DNA of 64,000 bases from Bradyrhizobium diversitatis (GTDB lineage Bacteria; Pseudomonadota; Alphaproteobacteria; Rhizobiales; Xanthobacteraceae), in NCBI RefSeq assembly GCF_016031635.1, contig NZ_JACEGD010000016.1, positions 149,494 through 213,493 of the forward strand, given 5' to 3'. A model generated the notes under the pieces. The model did no database searches. It was not told the origin of the DNA and worked only from the letters and a program-made list of their open reading frames with translations. The position numbers and the translations under genes are program-made. Below, piece after piece: positions 8,885 to 16,675 of this stretch (positions are counted from its first letter, which is position 1; every line of letters begins with the position of its first letter).

Positions 8885-10162
8885 TCACGCCATGCTCAGC
8901 TCGTGGCGTCCCACCACCATCCAGTGCACCTCGTCCGGACCGTCGGCGAAGCGCAGATGCCGCACGTCCTGGTACATCTCCGCGAGCGGGGTCCAGTGCG
9001 AAATGCCGGTTGCGCCGTGCATCTGGATGGCCTGGTCGATGATCTTGCAGGCGCGCTCCGGCACCATGGCCTTGACCATGGAGACCCAGACGCGTGCTTC
9101 CTTGTTGCCGAGCACGTCCATCGCCTTGGCGGCCTTCAGCACCATCAGCCGCATCGCCTCGATCTCGCAGCGCGCCTGCGCGATGATCTGCATGTTGCCG
9201 CCGAGATGGGCGATCTTCTTGCCGAAGGCCTCGCGGGTAAGGCCACGCTGTACCATGAGGTCGAGCGCCTTCTCGGCCTTGCCGATGGTACGCATGCAGT
9301 GATGGATGCGGCCAGGGCCAAGGCGGAGCTGCGAGATCTCGAAGCCGCGGCCTTCGCCGAGCAGGATGTTCTCCTTCGGCACGCGGACGTTGTTGAAGCG
9401 CATGTGCATGTGGCCGCGCGGGGCGTGGTCCTGGCCGAACACGTGCATAGGCCCGAGCACCTCGACGCCGGGCGTGTCGCGCGGCACCAGGATCTGCGAT
9501 TGCTGCTTGCTCGGCGCAGCATCCGGGTTGGTCTTCACCATGACGATGAGTATCTTGCAGCGGGGATCGCCGAGACCCGAGATGTAGTACTTTTCGCCGT
9601 TGATCACCCATTCGTCGCCGACGAGTTTCGCGGTGGTCGAGATGTTCTTGGCGTCGGAGGAGGCGACGTTCGGTTCGGTCATGACATAGGCCGAGCGGAT
9701 CTCGCCGTTGAGCAGCGGCTTGAGCCACTTCTCCTTCTGCTCCTTGGTGCCGACGCGCTCCAGCACCTCCATGTTGCCGGTGTCGGGCGCCGAGCAGTTC
9801 ATGGTCTCGGAGGCCAGCGGGCTCTTGCCGAGCTCGGCCGCGATATAGGCGTAGTCGAGATTCTTCAGGCCCTGGCCGGTCTCGTCATCGGGCAGGAAGA
9901 AGTTCCAGAGACCTTCCTGCTTCGCCTTGTTCTTGGCCTTCTCCAGCACCTCGAGCTGCTTCGGCGTGAAGCTCCAGCGGTCCTGCTTGCCTTCTCCCGC
10001 CTTGGCGAACTCGATCGACATCGGCTCGACGGTGTCGCGGATGAACTTCTTGACGTGGTCATAGAGCGGCCGGACCTGCTCCGACATCCTGAGGTCGTTG
10101 AGCTCGTCGCCGGGATTGAGGGTGTAGTTGGTGGTACGGGGAATGTAGGCGTGTTTTGTCAT
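8885..10162 (-). CDS. Acyl-CoA dehydrogenase family protein, ACAD10/ACAD11 (LvaC) type
   Basis: 425 residues. It has the three-part acyl-CoA dehydrogenase fold: N-terminal helices, a middle beta domain with MTEPNVASSDAKN and NGEKYYISG, and a C-terminal helical domain. SGLGDPRCKI and the C-terminal FADGPDEVH are signatures of the ACAD10/11 subgroup. The usual catalytic-Glu motif (YEGT) is replaced by ADGPDE, as in human ACAD11. That subgroup acts with a kinase-like partner on 4-hydroxyacyl-CoAs; such a kinase gene lies at 12720. The start at 10162 (MTKHAYIPR) has a GGGAGGAAC ribosome site. A longer in-frame extension to 10330 lacks similarity and is rejected. Confidence 0.87.
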   Translation of the reverse strand: MTKHAYIPRTTNYTLNPGDELNDLRMSEQVRPLYDHVKKFIRDTVEPMSIEFAKAGEGKQDRWSFTPKQLEVLEKAKNKAKQEGLWNFFLPDDETGQGLKNLDYAYIAAELGKSPLASETMNCSAPDTGNMEVLERVGTKEQKEKWLKPLLNGEIRSAYVMTEPNVASSDAKNISTTAKLVGDEWVINGEKYYISGLGDPRCKILIVMVKTNPDAAPSKQQSQILVPRDTPGVEVLGPMHVFGQDHAPRGHMHMRFNNVRVPKENILLGEGRGFEISQLRLGPGRIHHCMRTIGKAEKALDLMVQRGLTREAFGKKIAHLGGNMQIIAQARCEIEAMRLMVLKAAKAMDVLGNKEARVWVSMVKAMVPERACKIIDQAIQMHGATGISHWTPLAEMYQDVRHLRFADGPDEVHWMVVGRHELSMA

Positions 10163-10337
10163 TGTTCCTCCCGGGGTCACTGAGATCGCATTGGGCCGGA
10201 GAATAGTCGCAGCGCAGCCAAAGCGCGAGCGCGCATTTTTCACGCGCACCATGCCATGCGATGGAATTTCGTGAGGGCGTTTGAAATGTTGTTTGAATGG
10301 AGGGGCGCGCTGGGCACGCCCGCGCCACACTCTCCGC

Positions 10338-10441
10338 AGTCATCGCCCGCGCAGGCGGGCGATCCAGTACTCCGAGACAGCGATGATTGAATCGAGAAGC
10401 CGCGGCGTAGTGGATTCCCCGCCTTCGCGGCGAATGACAGC
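10338..10441. repeat. Degenerate palindromic repeat in a 290-bp gap
   Basis: The gap between the VOC gene and the start of the acyl-CoA dehydrogenase carries GTCATCGCCCGCGCAGGCGG / CCCCGCCTTCGCGGCGAATGAC arms with inner CGATCCAGTA / TAGTGGATTC arms. It resembles family A in layout. The remainder of 10163-10452 holds the promoter side of the dehydrogenase gene; I see no gene. Confidence 0.65.
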
Positions 10442-10452
10442 GGTGGATGTGG

Positions 10453-10833
10453 CTAGCTCGCCATCCGATGCATCGCGCAGATCTTGTTGCCGTCGAGATC
10501 GCGCAAGTAAGCCAGATAGAGATTGCCGCCCGGGCCCTGGCGAATGCCGGGCGGATCCTCGATGGATTTTGCGCCGGCTGCGATACCAGCCGCGTGCCAC
10601 GCGTCGACCTGCTCCGGGGAATTGCAGGCAAAGCCGATCGTGCCGCCATTCGCGCAGGTCGCCGGTTCGCCGTTGATCGGCTTCGACACCGAGAACACGC
10701 CGGTCTTGGTGATGTAGAAGATGCGATGGCCGTCGACCCTGGCCGGCCGCACTTCGAGCGTGCCGAGCAGTTGGTCGTAGAACGCCTTTGCCTTGTCCAA
10801 GTCGTTGGTGCCGATCATGACGTGCGAGAACAT
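10453..10833 (-). CDS. VOC family (glyoxalase/bleomycin-resistance fold) protein
   Basis: A single-unit VOC protein of 126 residues. The N-terminal MFSHVMIGTNDLDKAKAFYD is the classic first beta-alpha-beta module and provides a potential metal-ligand His4. The second half has IGFACNSPEQVDAWHAAGIAAG and NLYLAYLRDLDGNKI, where an acid ligand would normally follow the DPDGN-like turn; here the next residues are KICAMH. It is 132 nt from the divergently oriented family F repeat and SDR. The function cannot be set more precisely than lactoylglutathione-lyase-like. The upstream extension to 10938 runs through a repeat and is not coding. Confidence 0.8.
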   Translation of the reverse strand: MFSHVMIGTNDLDKAKAFYDQLLGTLEVRPARVDGHRIFYITKTGVFSVSKPINGEPATCANGGTIGFACNSPEQVDAWHAAGIAAGAKSIEDPPGIRQGPGGNLYLAYLRDLDGNKICAMHRMAS

Positions 10834-10870
10834 TTGCCCATTCCCTTCTGCGCTCACAAGACGAGGTGCC

Positions 10871-10960
10871 GTAGGGTGGGCAAAGCGCAGCGTGCCCACC
10901 ACGACATCCGAAAAATGCTCATGGTGGGCACGGCGCAAGAGCGCCTTTGCCCACCCTGCG
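10871..10960. repeat. Intergenic palindromic repeat, family F
   Basis: Inverted arms GTAGGGTGGGCAAAGCGCA...GTGCCCACC and GGTGGGCAC...GCGCCTTTGCCCACCCTGC. It fills the gap between the SDR stop and the VOC start on the minus strand. Confidence 0.85.
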
Positions 10961-10965
10961 AAATC

Positions 10966-11745
10966 TCAAAACGCCGTATAGCCGCCGTCGATCACGAAGG
11001 TATCAGCGGTGTGATACGACGACGCCTTGCTCATCAGATACACCGCGATGCCGCCGAAATCGGATGCTTCGCCGAAGCGCCGCATCGGAATGCGCGGCAT
11101 GACGTTGGCGACGAACTTGTCGTTGGCCATGAGCCCCGCCGTCATGTCGCTCTTGATCCATCCTGGCAGGATCGCATTGGCGGTGACTCCGTGGCGCGCC
11201 AGCTCGACGCCGAGTGCGCGCACCAGCGCGTTGATGGCGGCCTTCGTCGCGGCATAATGCTCGTTGCGTGCCGTGCCGAAGATCGAGGCGAGACTCGAAG
11301 TCGCGACGAGGCGGCCGAAGGGATCGCCGGCATTGGCGCGATCCGTCATGTGCTTCGCGGCGGCCTGGAAGGCGTGGAACACGCCGTCCAGATTCGTCGC
11401 GAACATCGCGCGCCATTCCTCCTCGGTGCGCTCGATGAAGGAGCGCCGGCCGCCGCCGCCGATGCCGGCATTGGCGAAGCAGCCGTCGACCCGGCCAAAC
11501 GCATCGAGTGTCGCCTTCATCGCGGAATTCACCGACGCGGGATCGGTGACGTCGCAGACGCGGGTCTCGACCTTGCCGGCAAGGCCGGCCATGCTGGCGG
11601 CCGCAGCCTTGTTCTTGTCGGCATTGCGGCCCCAGATCGAGACGTTGCAGCCCTGGGCCGCGAGCGCCTGCGCGATGCCGAGCCCGATGCCGCCATTGCC
11701 GCCGGTGATCACGGCGACGCGGCCGGTAAGGTCGAAGAGGTTCAT
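10966..11745 (-). CDS. Short-chain dehydrogenase/reductase (classical SDR)
   Basis: 259 residues. The cofactor motif TGGNGGIG is at 14-21, the acidic residue Asp65 is in VCDVTD, the NAG motif (ANAG) is near 91-94, catalytic Ser150/Ser151 follows VAT, and Tyr164-x-x-x-Lys168 reads YAATK. The length and C-terminal DTFVIDGGY are typical of 3-oxoacyl reductase/3-hydroxyacyl-CoA dehydrogenase-like SDRs. The gene is divergent from the enoyl-CoA hydratase/kinase operon at 11935 with a 189-bp gap, so a role in oxidising the 3-hydroxyacyl-CoA product (LvaD-like) is plausible but unproven. A longer start at 11766 lacks homology. Confidence 0.87.
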   Translation of the reverse strand: MNLFDLTGRVAVITGGNGGIGLGIAQALAAQGCNVSIWGRNADKNKAAAASMAGLAGKVETRVCDVTDPASVNSAMKATLDAFGRVDGCFANAGIGGGGRRSFIERTEEEWRAMFATNLDGVFHAFQAAAKHMTDRANAGDPFGRLVATSSLASIFGTARNEHYAATKAAINALVRALGVELARHGVTANAILPGWIKSDMTAGLMANDKFVANVMPRIPMRRFGEASDFGGIAVYLMSKASSYHTADTFVIDGGYTAF

Positions 11746-11934
11746 GGCGTTCCCTGCTATTGGCAAGTTCTCAGCAAGTCATCCTGGCATGCCGCAGCAT
11801 CAGCCGCTGCGCACAAGATTGCTTGCCATGCTGCGATCACCATGGACAAGGTCGCGACAAAAATCAAATATGCGCCCCGGCAAAAGTAATTCCGGTCTGC
11901 GAAACTGACGCAGGCCGCAACCGACGAGGAAACC

Positions 11935-12723
11935 ATGCAGTTCAAACACGTCACGCTCGATTTCGATGGCGCGGTCGCGATCCTCAAGCTCGACCATCAG
12001 GAGGTGATGAACGCGGTCTCAGTGGACATGCTGGGCGGCCTTTCCGAGGCGCTCGATGCGATCGAGGAGAAGAAGGACGAGGTGCGCTGCGTGGTGCTGA
12101 CCGGCGCGGGCCGCGCGTTCTGCACCGGTGCGAATCTCCAGGGCCGCAACAACCAGTCGAAGAAGACCAAGGCCGGCCTGACGCTGGAAACCGGCTTCCA
12201 CCCTTTCCTGCGCCGCATCCGCAATCTGCACTGCCCGATCGTCACCGCGGTCAATGGTCCCGCCGCCGGCGCCGGCATGAGCTTCGCGCTGCTCGGCGAC
12301 ATGATCCTGTGCGCGCGCTCGTCCTATTTCCTGCAAGCCTTCCGCCGCATCGGCCTCGTGCCGGATTGCGGCTCGACCTGGCTCCTGCCGCGCCTCGTCG
12401 GGCGGGCGCGCTCGATCGAATTGTCGCTGATGGGGGAGCGGCTGCCGGCCGAGAAGGCGCTGGAATGGGGCCTCGTCAATCGCGTCTACGACGACGGCGT
12501 ACTGATGGAAGAGGCGATGAAGCTCGCGCGCGATCTCGCTAGCGGCCCGACCGTCGCCCTCTCCCTGATCCGCAAGCTCTATTGGGACAGCCCGGAAAAT
12601 TCCTTCGAGGATCAGCTCAATCTCGAGTTCCAGTGCCAGCTCCGTGCTGGCGACACCCAGGATTTTCGCGAGGGCGTCGGCGCGTTTCTCGAGAAGCGTC
12701 CCGCGCAGTTCAAGGGCAAATGA
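11935..12723 (+). CDS. Enoyl-CoA hydratase/isomerase family protein (PaaG-like)
   Basis: 262 residues with the crotonase fold: VVLTGAGRAFCTGANL (oxyanion-hole strand), NGPAAGAGMSFALLGDMI (second oxyanion-hole segment) and RIGLVPDCGSTWLLPRLVG. The acid-base positions carry Asp rather than the two Glu residues of classical hydratases. This is the pattern of PaaG-type 2,3-dehydroadipyl/epoxyphenylacetyl-CoA isomerases, so double-bond isomerisation is as likely as hydration. It is first in a three-gene unit: its TGA overlaps the ATG of the kinase-like gene (ATGA at 12720-12723), followed by the small DUF6285 gene. The overlap implies translational coupling. Confidence 0.87.
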   Translation: MQFKHVTLDFDGAVAILKLDHQEVMNAVSVDMLGGLSEALDAIEEKKDEVRCVVLTGAGRAFCTGANLQGRNNQSKKTKAGLTLETGFHPFLRRIRNLHCPIVTAVNGPAAGAGMSFALLGDMILCARSSYFLQAFRRIGLVPDCGSTWLLPRLVGRARSIELSLMGERLPAEKALEWGLVNRVYDDGVLMEEAMKLARDLASGPTVALSLIRKLYWDSPENSFEDQLNLEFQCQLRAGDTQDFREGVGAFLEKRPAQFKGK

Positions 12724-13706
12724 TCGAGGCCGAACTCTCCCGCAGCGTCGCGCGCTGGTGCAGCGGGGCGAGCGGCGTCACTGGAGCGGCCAAGCTGTCG
12801 GGCGGCGCCAGCCAGGAAACCTGGCGCTTCGATATCGTGCATCCTGATGGACCGATCGGCGCGATCCTCCGTCGCTCACCGAAGGGCTATGGCGCAGCAC
12901 CGACGCGTGCGGCGGGTCTTGCCGCGGAAGCGCAGCTGATGCAGCTCGCCTACGAGGGCGGTGTGCCGTCACCGCGCGTGATGCATGTGCTGGTGCCGGA
13001 AGACGATCTCGGCACCGGCTTCATCATGCAGCGGGTCGAGGGCGAGACCATCGCGCGCAAGATCCTGCGCGACGACGAATACGCCACGGCGCGGCCGCTT
13101 CTGGCGCGGCAGATCGGCGGCATTCTTGCGGCCCTTCACAGGCTGCCGCGGAACAGGCTGCCCGAACTGCGCAGCCGGGGCGCGACCCAGGAGATCGCCG
13201 AATTCGAGCGCGACTATCGCAGCCTGAACTGGCCCAAGCCCGTGTTCGAGCTGGCGCTGCGCTGGCTGCGTGACCACGATCCCGGTCCCGCGGCCGAGAC
13301 CACGCTGGTGCATGGCGATTTCCGCAACGGCAATCTCATCATCGGCGCCGACGGCGTCCGTGCCGTGCTCGACTGGGAGCTCGCCCATCTCGGCGACCCC
13401 ATGGAGGATCTCGGCTGGGTCTGCGTCAACTCCTGGCGCTTCGGGGAGATCGACAAGCCGGTCGGCGGTTTTGGAACACGCCAGGAGCTGTTCGCCGGCT
13501 ACGAGGCGGCGGGCCGAAAAGTCGATCCGGCGCGCGTGAAATTCTGGGAAGTGATGGGCACGCTGCGCTGGGGCATCATGTGCGGCGGCATGATGCAGCG
13601 ATTCCGCGAGGGGCCCGACCATTCGATGGAGCGGGCCATGATCGGCCGCCGGGCCTCCGAGACCGAGATCGATCTGTTGCGGCTCTTGGTGCCGCGCGGG
13701 AGCTGA
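12720..13706 (+). CDS. Phosphotransferase family protein, ACAD10/LvaA-type hydroxyacyl-CoA kinase candidate
   Basis: 328 residues with an aminoglycoside-phosphotransferase/choline-kinase fold. The catalytic loop is VHGDFRNGN (His198, Asp200, Asn205), followed by the metal-binding VLDWE (Asp218) and LGDPMEDLGW. In family terms it is the bacterial counterpart of the N-terminal kinase domain of human ACAD10/11 and of Pseudomonas LvaA, which phosphorylates the 4-hydroxyl of 4-hydroxyacyl-CoA. It starts at ATG 12720, overlapping the previous stop, and is followed after 3 nt by the DUF6285 gene. The matching dehydrogenase (8885-10162) is 2.5 kb away on the other strand. Substrate assignment is inference from the family and neighbours. 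Confidence 0.85.
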   Translation: MIEAELSRSVARWCSGASGVTGAAKLSGGASQETWRFDIVHPDGPIGAILRRSPKGYGAAPTRAAGLAAEAQLMQLAYEGGVPSPRVMHVLVPEDDLGTGFIMQRVEGETIARKILRDDEYATARPLLARQIGGILAALHRLPRNRLPELRSRGATQEIAEFERDYRSLNWPKPVFELALRWLRDHDPGPAAETTLVHGDFRNGNLIIGADGVRAVLDWELAHLGDPMEDLGWVCVNSWRFGEIDKPVGGFGTRQELFAGYEAAGRKVDPARVKFWEVMGTLRWGIMCGGMMQRFREGPDHSMERAMIGRRASETEIDLLRLLVPRGS

Positions 13707-13709
13707 CGC

Positions 13710-14087
13710 ATGCAGGACGAACCGACACCGATCGAGCTGACGAAAGCGGTCGCCGATTTCCTTCGCAACGACATCGCGCCGCTGATCTCGGGCCACCAGG
13801 CCTTCAAGCTGCGCGTCGCCATCAACATCCTCGATCTCGTCACGCGACAGCTGACGCGGGAGGAGGGGAGTGATGCCAACGAGGTCGAGCGCTTGCGCGC
13901 GCTGCTCGGCGAGGACGGCTCGGTCATGGAGCTGAACCGCGCACTCGCCGAGCGGATCGCCAAGGGAGAAATCGATCTCGCAACCCCGGGCCTCGCCGAG
14001 CACCTGTGGGCGACCACGATGGACAAGCTCGCCGTCGATCAGCCGAACTATGCGTCCTACAAGCGGGAGCTGGAGCGGGGCGGGTAA
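13710..14087 (+). CDS. Small DUF6285 / LvaB-like protein
   Basis: 125 residues, soluble, mostly helical and acidic, with no catalytic motif. Features are a PTPIELTKAVADFLRND N-terminus, a KLRVAINILDLVTRQL helix, and LWATTMDKLAVDQPNY near the end. It lies 3 nt after the phosphotransferase gene. Small proteins of this kind (DUF6285) habitually follow ACAD10-type kinases. In the levulinate pathway the small LvaB is needed for LvaA kinase activity, so this one is probably an accessory subunit of the kinase. The family name is from memory of this gene neighbourhood and was not checked by search. Confidence 0.75.
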   Translation: MQDEPTPIELTKAVADFLRNDIAPLISGHQAFKLRVAINILDLVTRQLTREEGSDANEVERLRALLGEDGSVMELNRALAERIAKGEIDLATPGLAEHLWATTMDKLAVDQPNYASYKRELERGG

Positions 14088-14104
14088 ACGACGCTCCATC
14101 CGCC

Positions 14105-14210
14105 GTCATTCCGGGGCGTCGCACAGCGACGAACCCGGAATCCATTCATCTGCGCGTTCTGCCGCCTAATGGATTCCGGGCTCGCGCCTGTCGGCGCGCC
14201 CCGGAATGAC
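14105..14210. repeat. Intergenic palindromic repeat, family A (copy 2)
   Basis: Arms GTCATTCCGGGGCGTCGC and GGCGCGCCCCGGAATGAC, with inner AACCCGGAATCCATT / AATGGATTCCGGGCTC arms. It lies between the convergent DUF6285 and enoyl-CoA hydratase genes, where it could also act as a bidirectional terminator. Confidence 0.9.
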
Positions 14211-14228
14211 GAGCGGAGAGAAACGCGG

Positions 14229-15008
14229 TCACCTCCCCACCCATTTCGGCGGCCGCTTCTCCGAGAACGCCTTCGGGCCCTCGATATAGTCCTGCGAGGC
14301 CACCATCGCCTTGACTGCCGGATACTCGCGCTGCTCCTCGATCGCCTGCTCCAGCGACACGCCAAGCCCCTTCTGGATCGCCTGCTTCGAGGCGCGGATC
14401 GACATCGGCGAGTTCTTGGCGATCGTCTCGGCCCAGCGCAGGGCGGCGTTCAGCGCCTCGCCCTGCGGCACCACCTCGTTGACGAAGCCGAGCTCATGGC
14501 CCTCCTTGGCGCTGACATGGCGTGCGGTCAAGATCATGCCCATCGCGCGTTTCAGCCCGATCTGGCGTGGCAGCCGGTGCAGGCCGCCGGCGAGTGCGGC
14601 CAGGCCAACGCGTGGCTCGGGCAGGGCGAAGGTGGCGTTCTCCGAGGCGATGATCAGGTCGCAGGCCAGCGCGATCTCGAAGCCGCCGCCCATCGCGACG
14701 CCGTTCACGGCGGCGATGATCGGCTTGTCGCAGTCGAAGCGGGAGGTGAGGCCGGCAAAGCCGCCCTTGTCCCAGCCGCGCTTGCCGCCGGCCGCCTGCC
14801 ACTTCAGGTCGTTGCCGGCGCAGAACGCCTTGTCGCCGGCGCCCGTGACGATCGCGATCCACTGCTCGGGATCCCCTGAGAAATCGTCGAACACCTTCTG
14901 AAGCTCGAAATGCGCATCTGTGTGCAGCGCGTTGTAGACTTCGGGCCGCGACAGCGTGACGATCGTGATCGGCCCCTTGCGTTCCACCTTTGAGAATTTC
15001 AGCTCCAT
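14229..15008 (-). CDS. Enoyl-CoA hydratase-related protein
   Basis: 259 residues, crotonase superfamily: IVTGAGDKAFCAGNDL and NGVAMGGGFEIALACDLIIA form the two oxyanion-hole strands, with ALPEPRVGLAALAGGLHRLP after them. The first catalytic-Glu position is retained (Glu in LPEPRVG). The second is Ala (AALAGG), so it may be an isomerase, dehalogenase-like or hydrolase member rather than a classical hydratase. The start at 15008 has GGGAG seven bases upstream. It is divergent from the acyl-CoA dehydrogenase at 15223, with a shared 214-bp upstream region. Confidence 0.85.
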   Translation of the reverse strand: MELKFSKVERKGPITIVTLSRPEVYNALHTDAHFELQKVFDDFSGDPEQWIAIVTGAGDKAFCAGNDLKWQAAGGKRGWDKGGFAGLTSRFDCDKPIIAAVNGVAMGGGFEIALACDLIIASENATFALPEPRVGLAALAGGLHRLPRQIGLKRAMGMILTARHVSAKEGHELGFVNEVVPQGEALNAALRWAETIAKNSPMSIRASKQAIQKGLGVSLEQAIEEQREYPAVKAMVASQDYIEGPKAFSEKRPPKWVGR

Positions 15009-15222
15009 CGCGCGCTCCCGCATTTTCTCGTGAAGGAATATTTGACGACATACTACCGCGCGCTGGCGGCGGAGTACCATCGAATTGCGCTGGTGCGCCT
15101 TGCGCGCGCCACACGCCTCGGCTTGCTTGACTTGCACGCGCTCTTCTCACCTTAATCATGCGAAACATGAGTGCGCCTAGCGCCTTAACGCAAAACGACA
15201 AAATCAATCCGGGAGAGAAGCT

Positions 15223-16497
15223 TTGGATTTCTCATTGCCTGCCGATCTCGTCGCCTATCTCGGAGAACTCGAACGTTTCATCGAACGCGAGATCAAGCCG
15301 CTGGAGGAGGCCGACGACAACATCCGCTTCTTCGACCACCGCCGTGAATGGGCACGTACCGATTTCGAGAATGGCGGCCTGCCGCGCCACGAATGGGAAG
15401 CGCTGTTGCGCAAGGCCAAGGATCTCGCCGACGCTGCCGGCCATCTGCGTTTTCCGGTACCGAAGCAATATGGCGGCAAGGACGGCTCCAATCTCTGGAT
15501 GGCCGTGATCCGCGAGCACTTCGCGGCCAAGGGCCTCGGCCTGCACAACGATCTCCAGAACGAGCATTCCATCGTCGGCAATTTCCCCGTCGTCACCATG
15601 CTCGACCGCTACGGCCGCGACGACCAGAAGGCGATGATCGACGGCTCGATCAAGGGCAAGTACCGCATCACCTTTGGCCTGACCGAGCCGCATCACGGCT
15701 CGGACGCGACCCACATGGAGACGCGCGCGGTGCCCGCGACCCGCGACAACGTCAAGGGCTGGATCATCAACGGCGAGAAGATGTGGACCACCGGCATGCA
15801 CGTCGCCACGCACTGCGCGCTGTTCGCGCGGACAAGCGGCAATGACGGCGATGCCCGCGGCATCACCTGCTTCCTGGTGCCCGCGAAGAGCCATGGCGTG
15901 AAGGTCGAAGAATATATGTGGACCTTCAACATGCCGACCGATCATCCCCGCGTCAGCTTCACCGACGTCTTCGTGCCGGAAGATGCGCTGTTCGGCGAAG
16001 TCGGTCGCGGCCTGTCGCTGGCGCAGTGCTTCGTGCACCAGAATCGGATCCGCCAGGCGGCGAGCTCGCTGGGCGCTGCGGTCTATTGCATCAATGAGAG
16101 CGTCAAATACGCGCGTGAGCGAAAACCGTTCGGCAGGGCGCTCGCCGAGAACCAGGCGATCCAGTTCCCGCTGGTCGAGCTCGCGACGCAAGCTGAGATG
16201 CTGCGCCTTCTGATCCGCAAGACCGCCTGGGAGATGGACCAGCTCACCGAGGAGCAGATCGAGCGTACGCTCTCCGACCGCGTCTCGATGTGCAACTACT
16301 GGGCAAATCGCCTCGCTTGCGAATCCGCCGATCGTGCCATGCAGGTCCACGGCGGCATGGGCTATTCACGCCACAAGCCGTTCGAGCACATCTACCGCCA
16401 CCACCGGAGATATCGCATCACCGAAGGCAGCGAGGAGATCCAGATGCGGAAAGTGGCGGGGTTCCTGTTCGGCTATATGGGGCCGGGGAAGCATTGA
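15223..16497 (+). CDS. Acyl-CoA dehydrogenase family protein (TTG start)
   Basis: 424 residues with the full acyl-CoA dehydrogenase layout: an N-terminal helical domain, the FAD/substrate segment FGLTEPHHGSDATHM, NGEKMWTTGMHVATH, PEDALFGEVGRGLSLAQ and the C-terminal QVHGGMGYSRHKPFEHIYR. The catalytic-base region reads ITEGSEEIQ, keeping a Glu, unlike the neighbouring ACAD10/11-type enzyme. The start is TTG at 15223 with a GGGAGAGAA ribosome site ending 4 nt upstream (15211-15219). The first in-frame ATG is nearly 300 nt downstream, inside the conserved domain. It is transcribed away from the enoyl-CoA hydratase at 14229. The substrate chain cannot be read from sequence. Confidence 0.88.
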   Translation: MDFSLPADLVAYLGELERFIEREIKPLEEADDNIRFFDHRREWARTDFENGGLPRHEWEALLRKAKDLADAAGHLRFPVPKQYGGKDGSNLWMAVIREHFAAKGLGLHNDLQNEHSIVGNFPVVTMLDRYGRDDQKAMIDGSIKGKYRITFGLTEPHHGSDATHMETRAVPATRDNVKGWIINGEKMWTTGMHVATHCALFARTSGNDGDARGITCFLVPAKSHGVKVEEYMWTFNMPTDHPRVSFTDVFVPEDALFGEVGRGLSLAQCFVHQNRIRQAASSLGAAVYCINESVKYARERKPFGRALAENQAIQFPLVELATQAEMLRLLIRKTAWEMDQLTEEQIERTLSDRVSMCNYWANRLACESADRAMQVHGGMGYSRHKPFEHIYRHHRRYRITEGSEEIQMRKVAGFLFGYMGPGKH

Positions 16498-16524
16498 GTC
16501 GTTACCGCGCGTTATCTCTCCCGA

Positions 16525-16656
16525 GTCGTCCCCGCGAAGGCGGGGACCCATAACCCCAGGGAGAAGTGTGGCGCGGGAAAGCAATTCCGTGTCGTCGCCA
16601 AACTCTACCCTGTGGATGTGGGTCCCGGGCTCGCGCTGCGCGCGCCCCGGGATGAC
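16525..16656. repeat. Intergenic palindromic repeat, family B (copy 1, chimeric arm)
   Basis: The left arm GTCGTCCCCGCGAAGGCGG with GGGACCCATAACCCCAGGGA is paired with CCTGTGGATGTGGGTCCCGG and a right end CGCGCCCCGGGATGAC. It lies in the gap between the convergent acyl-CoA dehydrogenase and acyl-CoA synthetase. Other copies are at 18352, 45949 and 56445. Confidence 0.8.
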
Positions 16657-16675
16657 GAAATGGATAGACCGCGGT

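Noticed and set aside
10163..10330. N-terminal extension of the ACAD10/11-type dehydrogenase
   Set aside because: No similarity to the family, and a good ribosome site precedes the internal Met at 10162.
12582..12719. Extension of the kinase-like frame into the hydratase gene
   Set aside because: The ATGA overlap at 12720-12723 gives a homologous start; the extension is a shadow of the crotonase gene.
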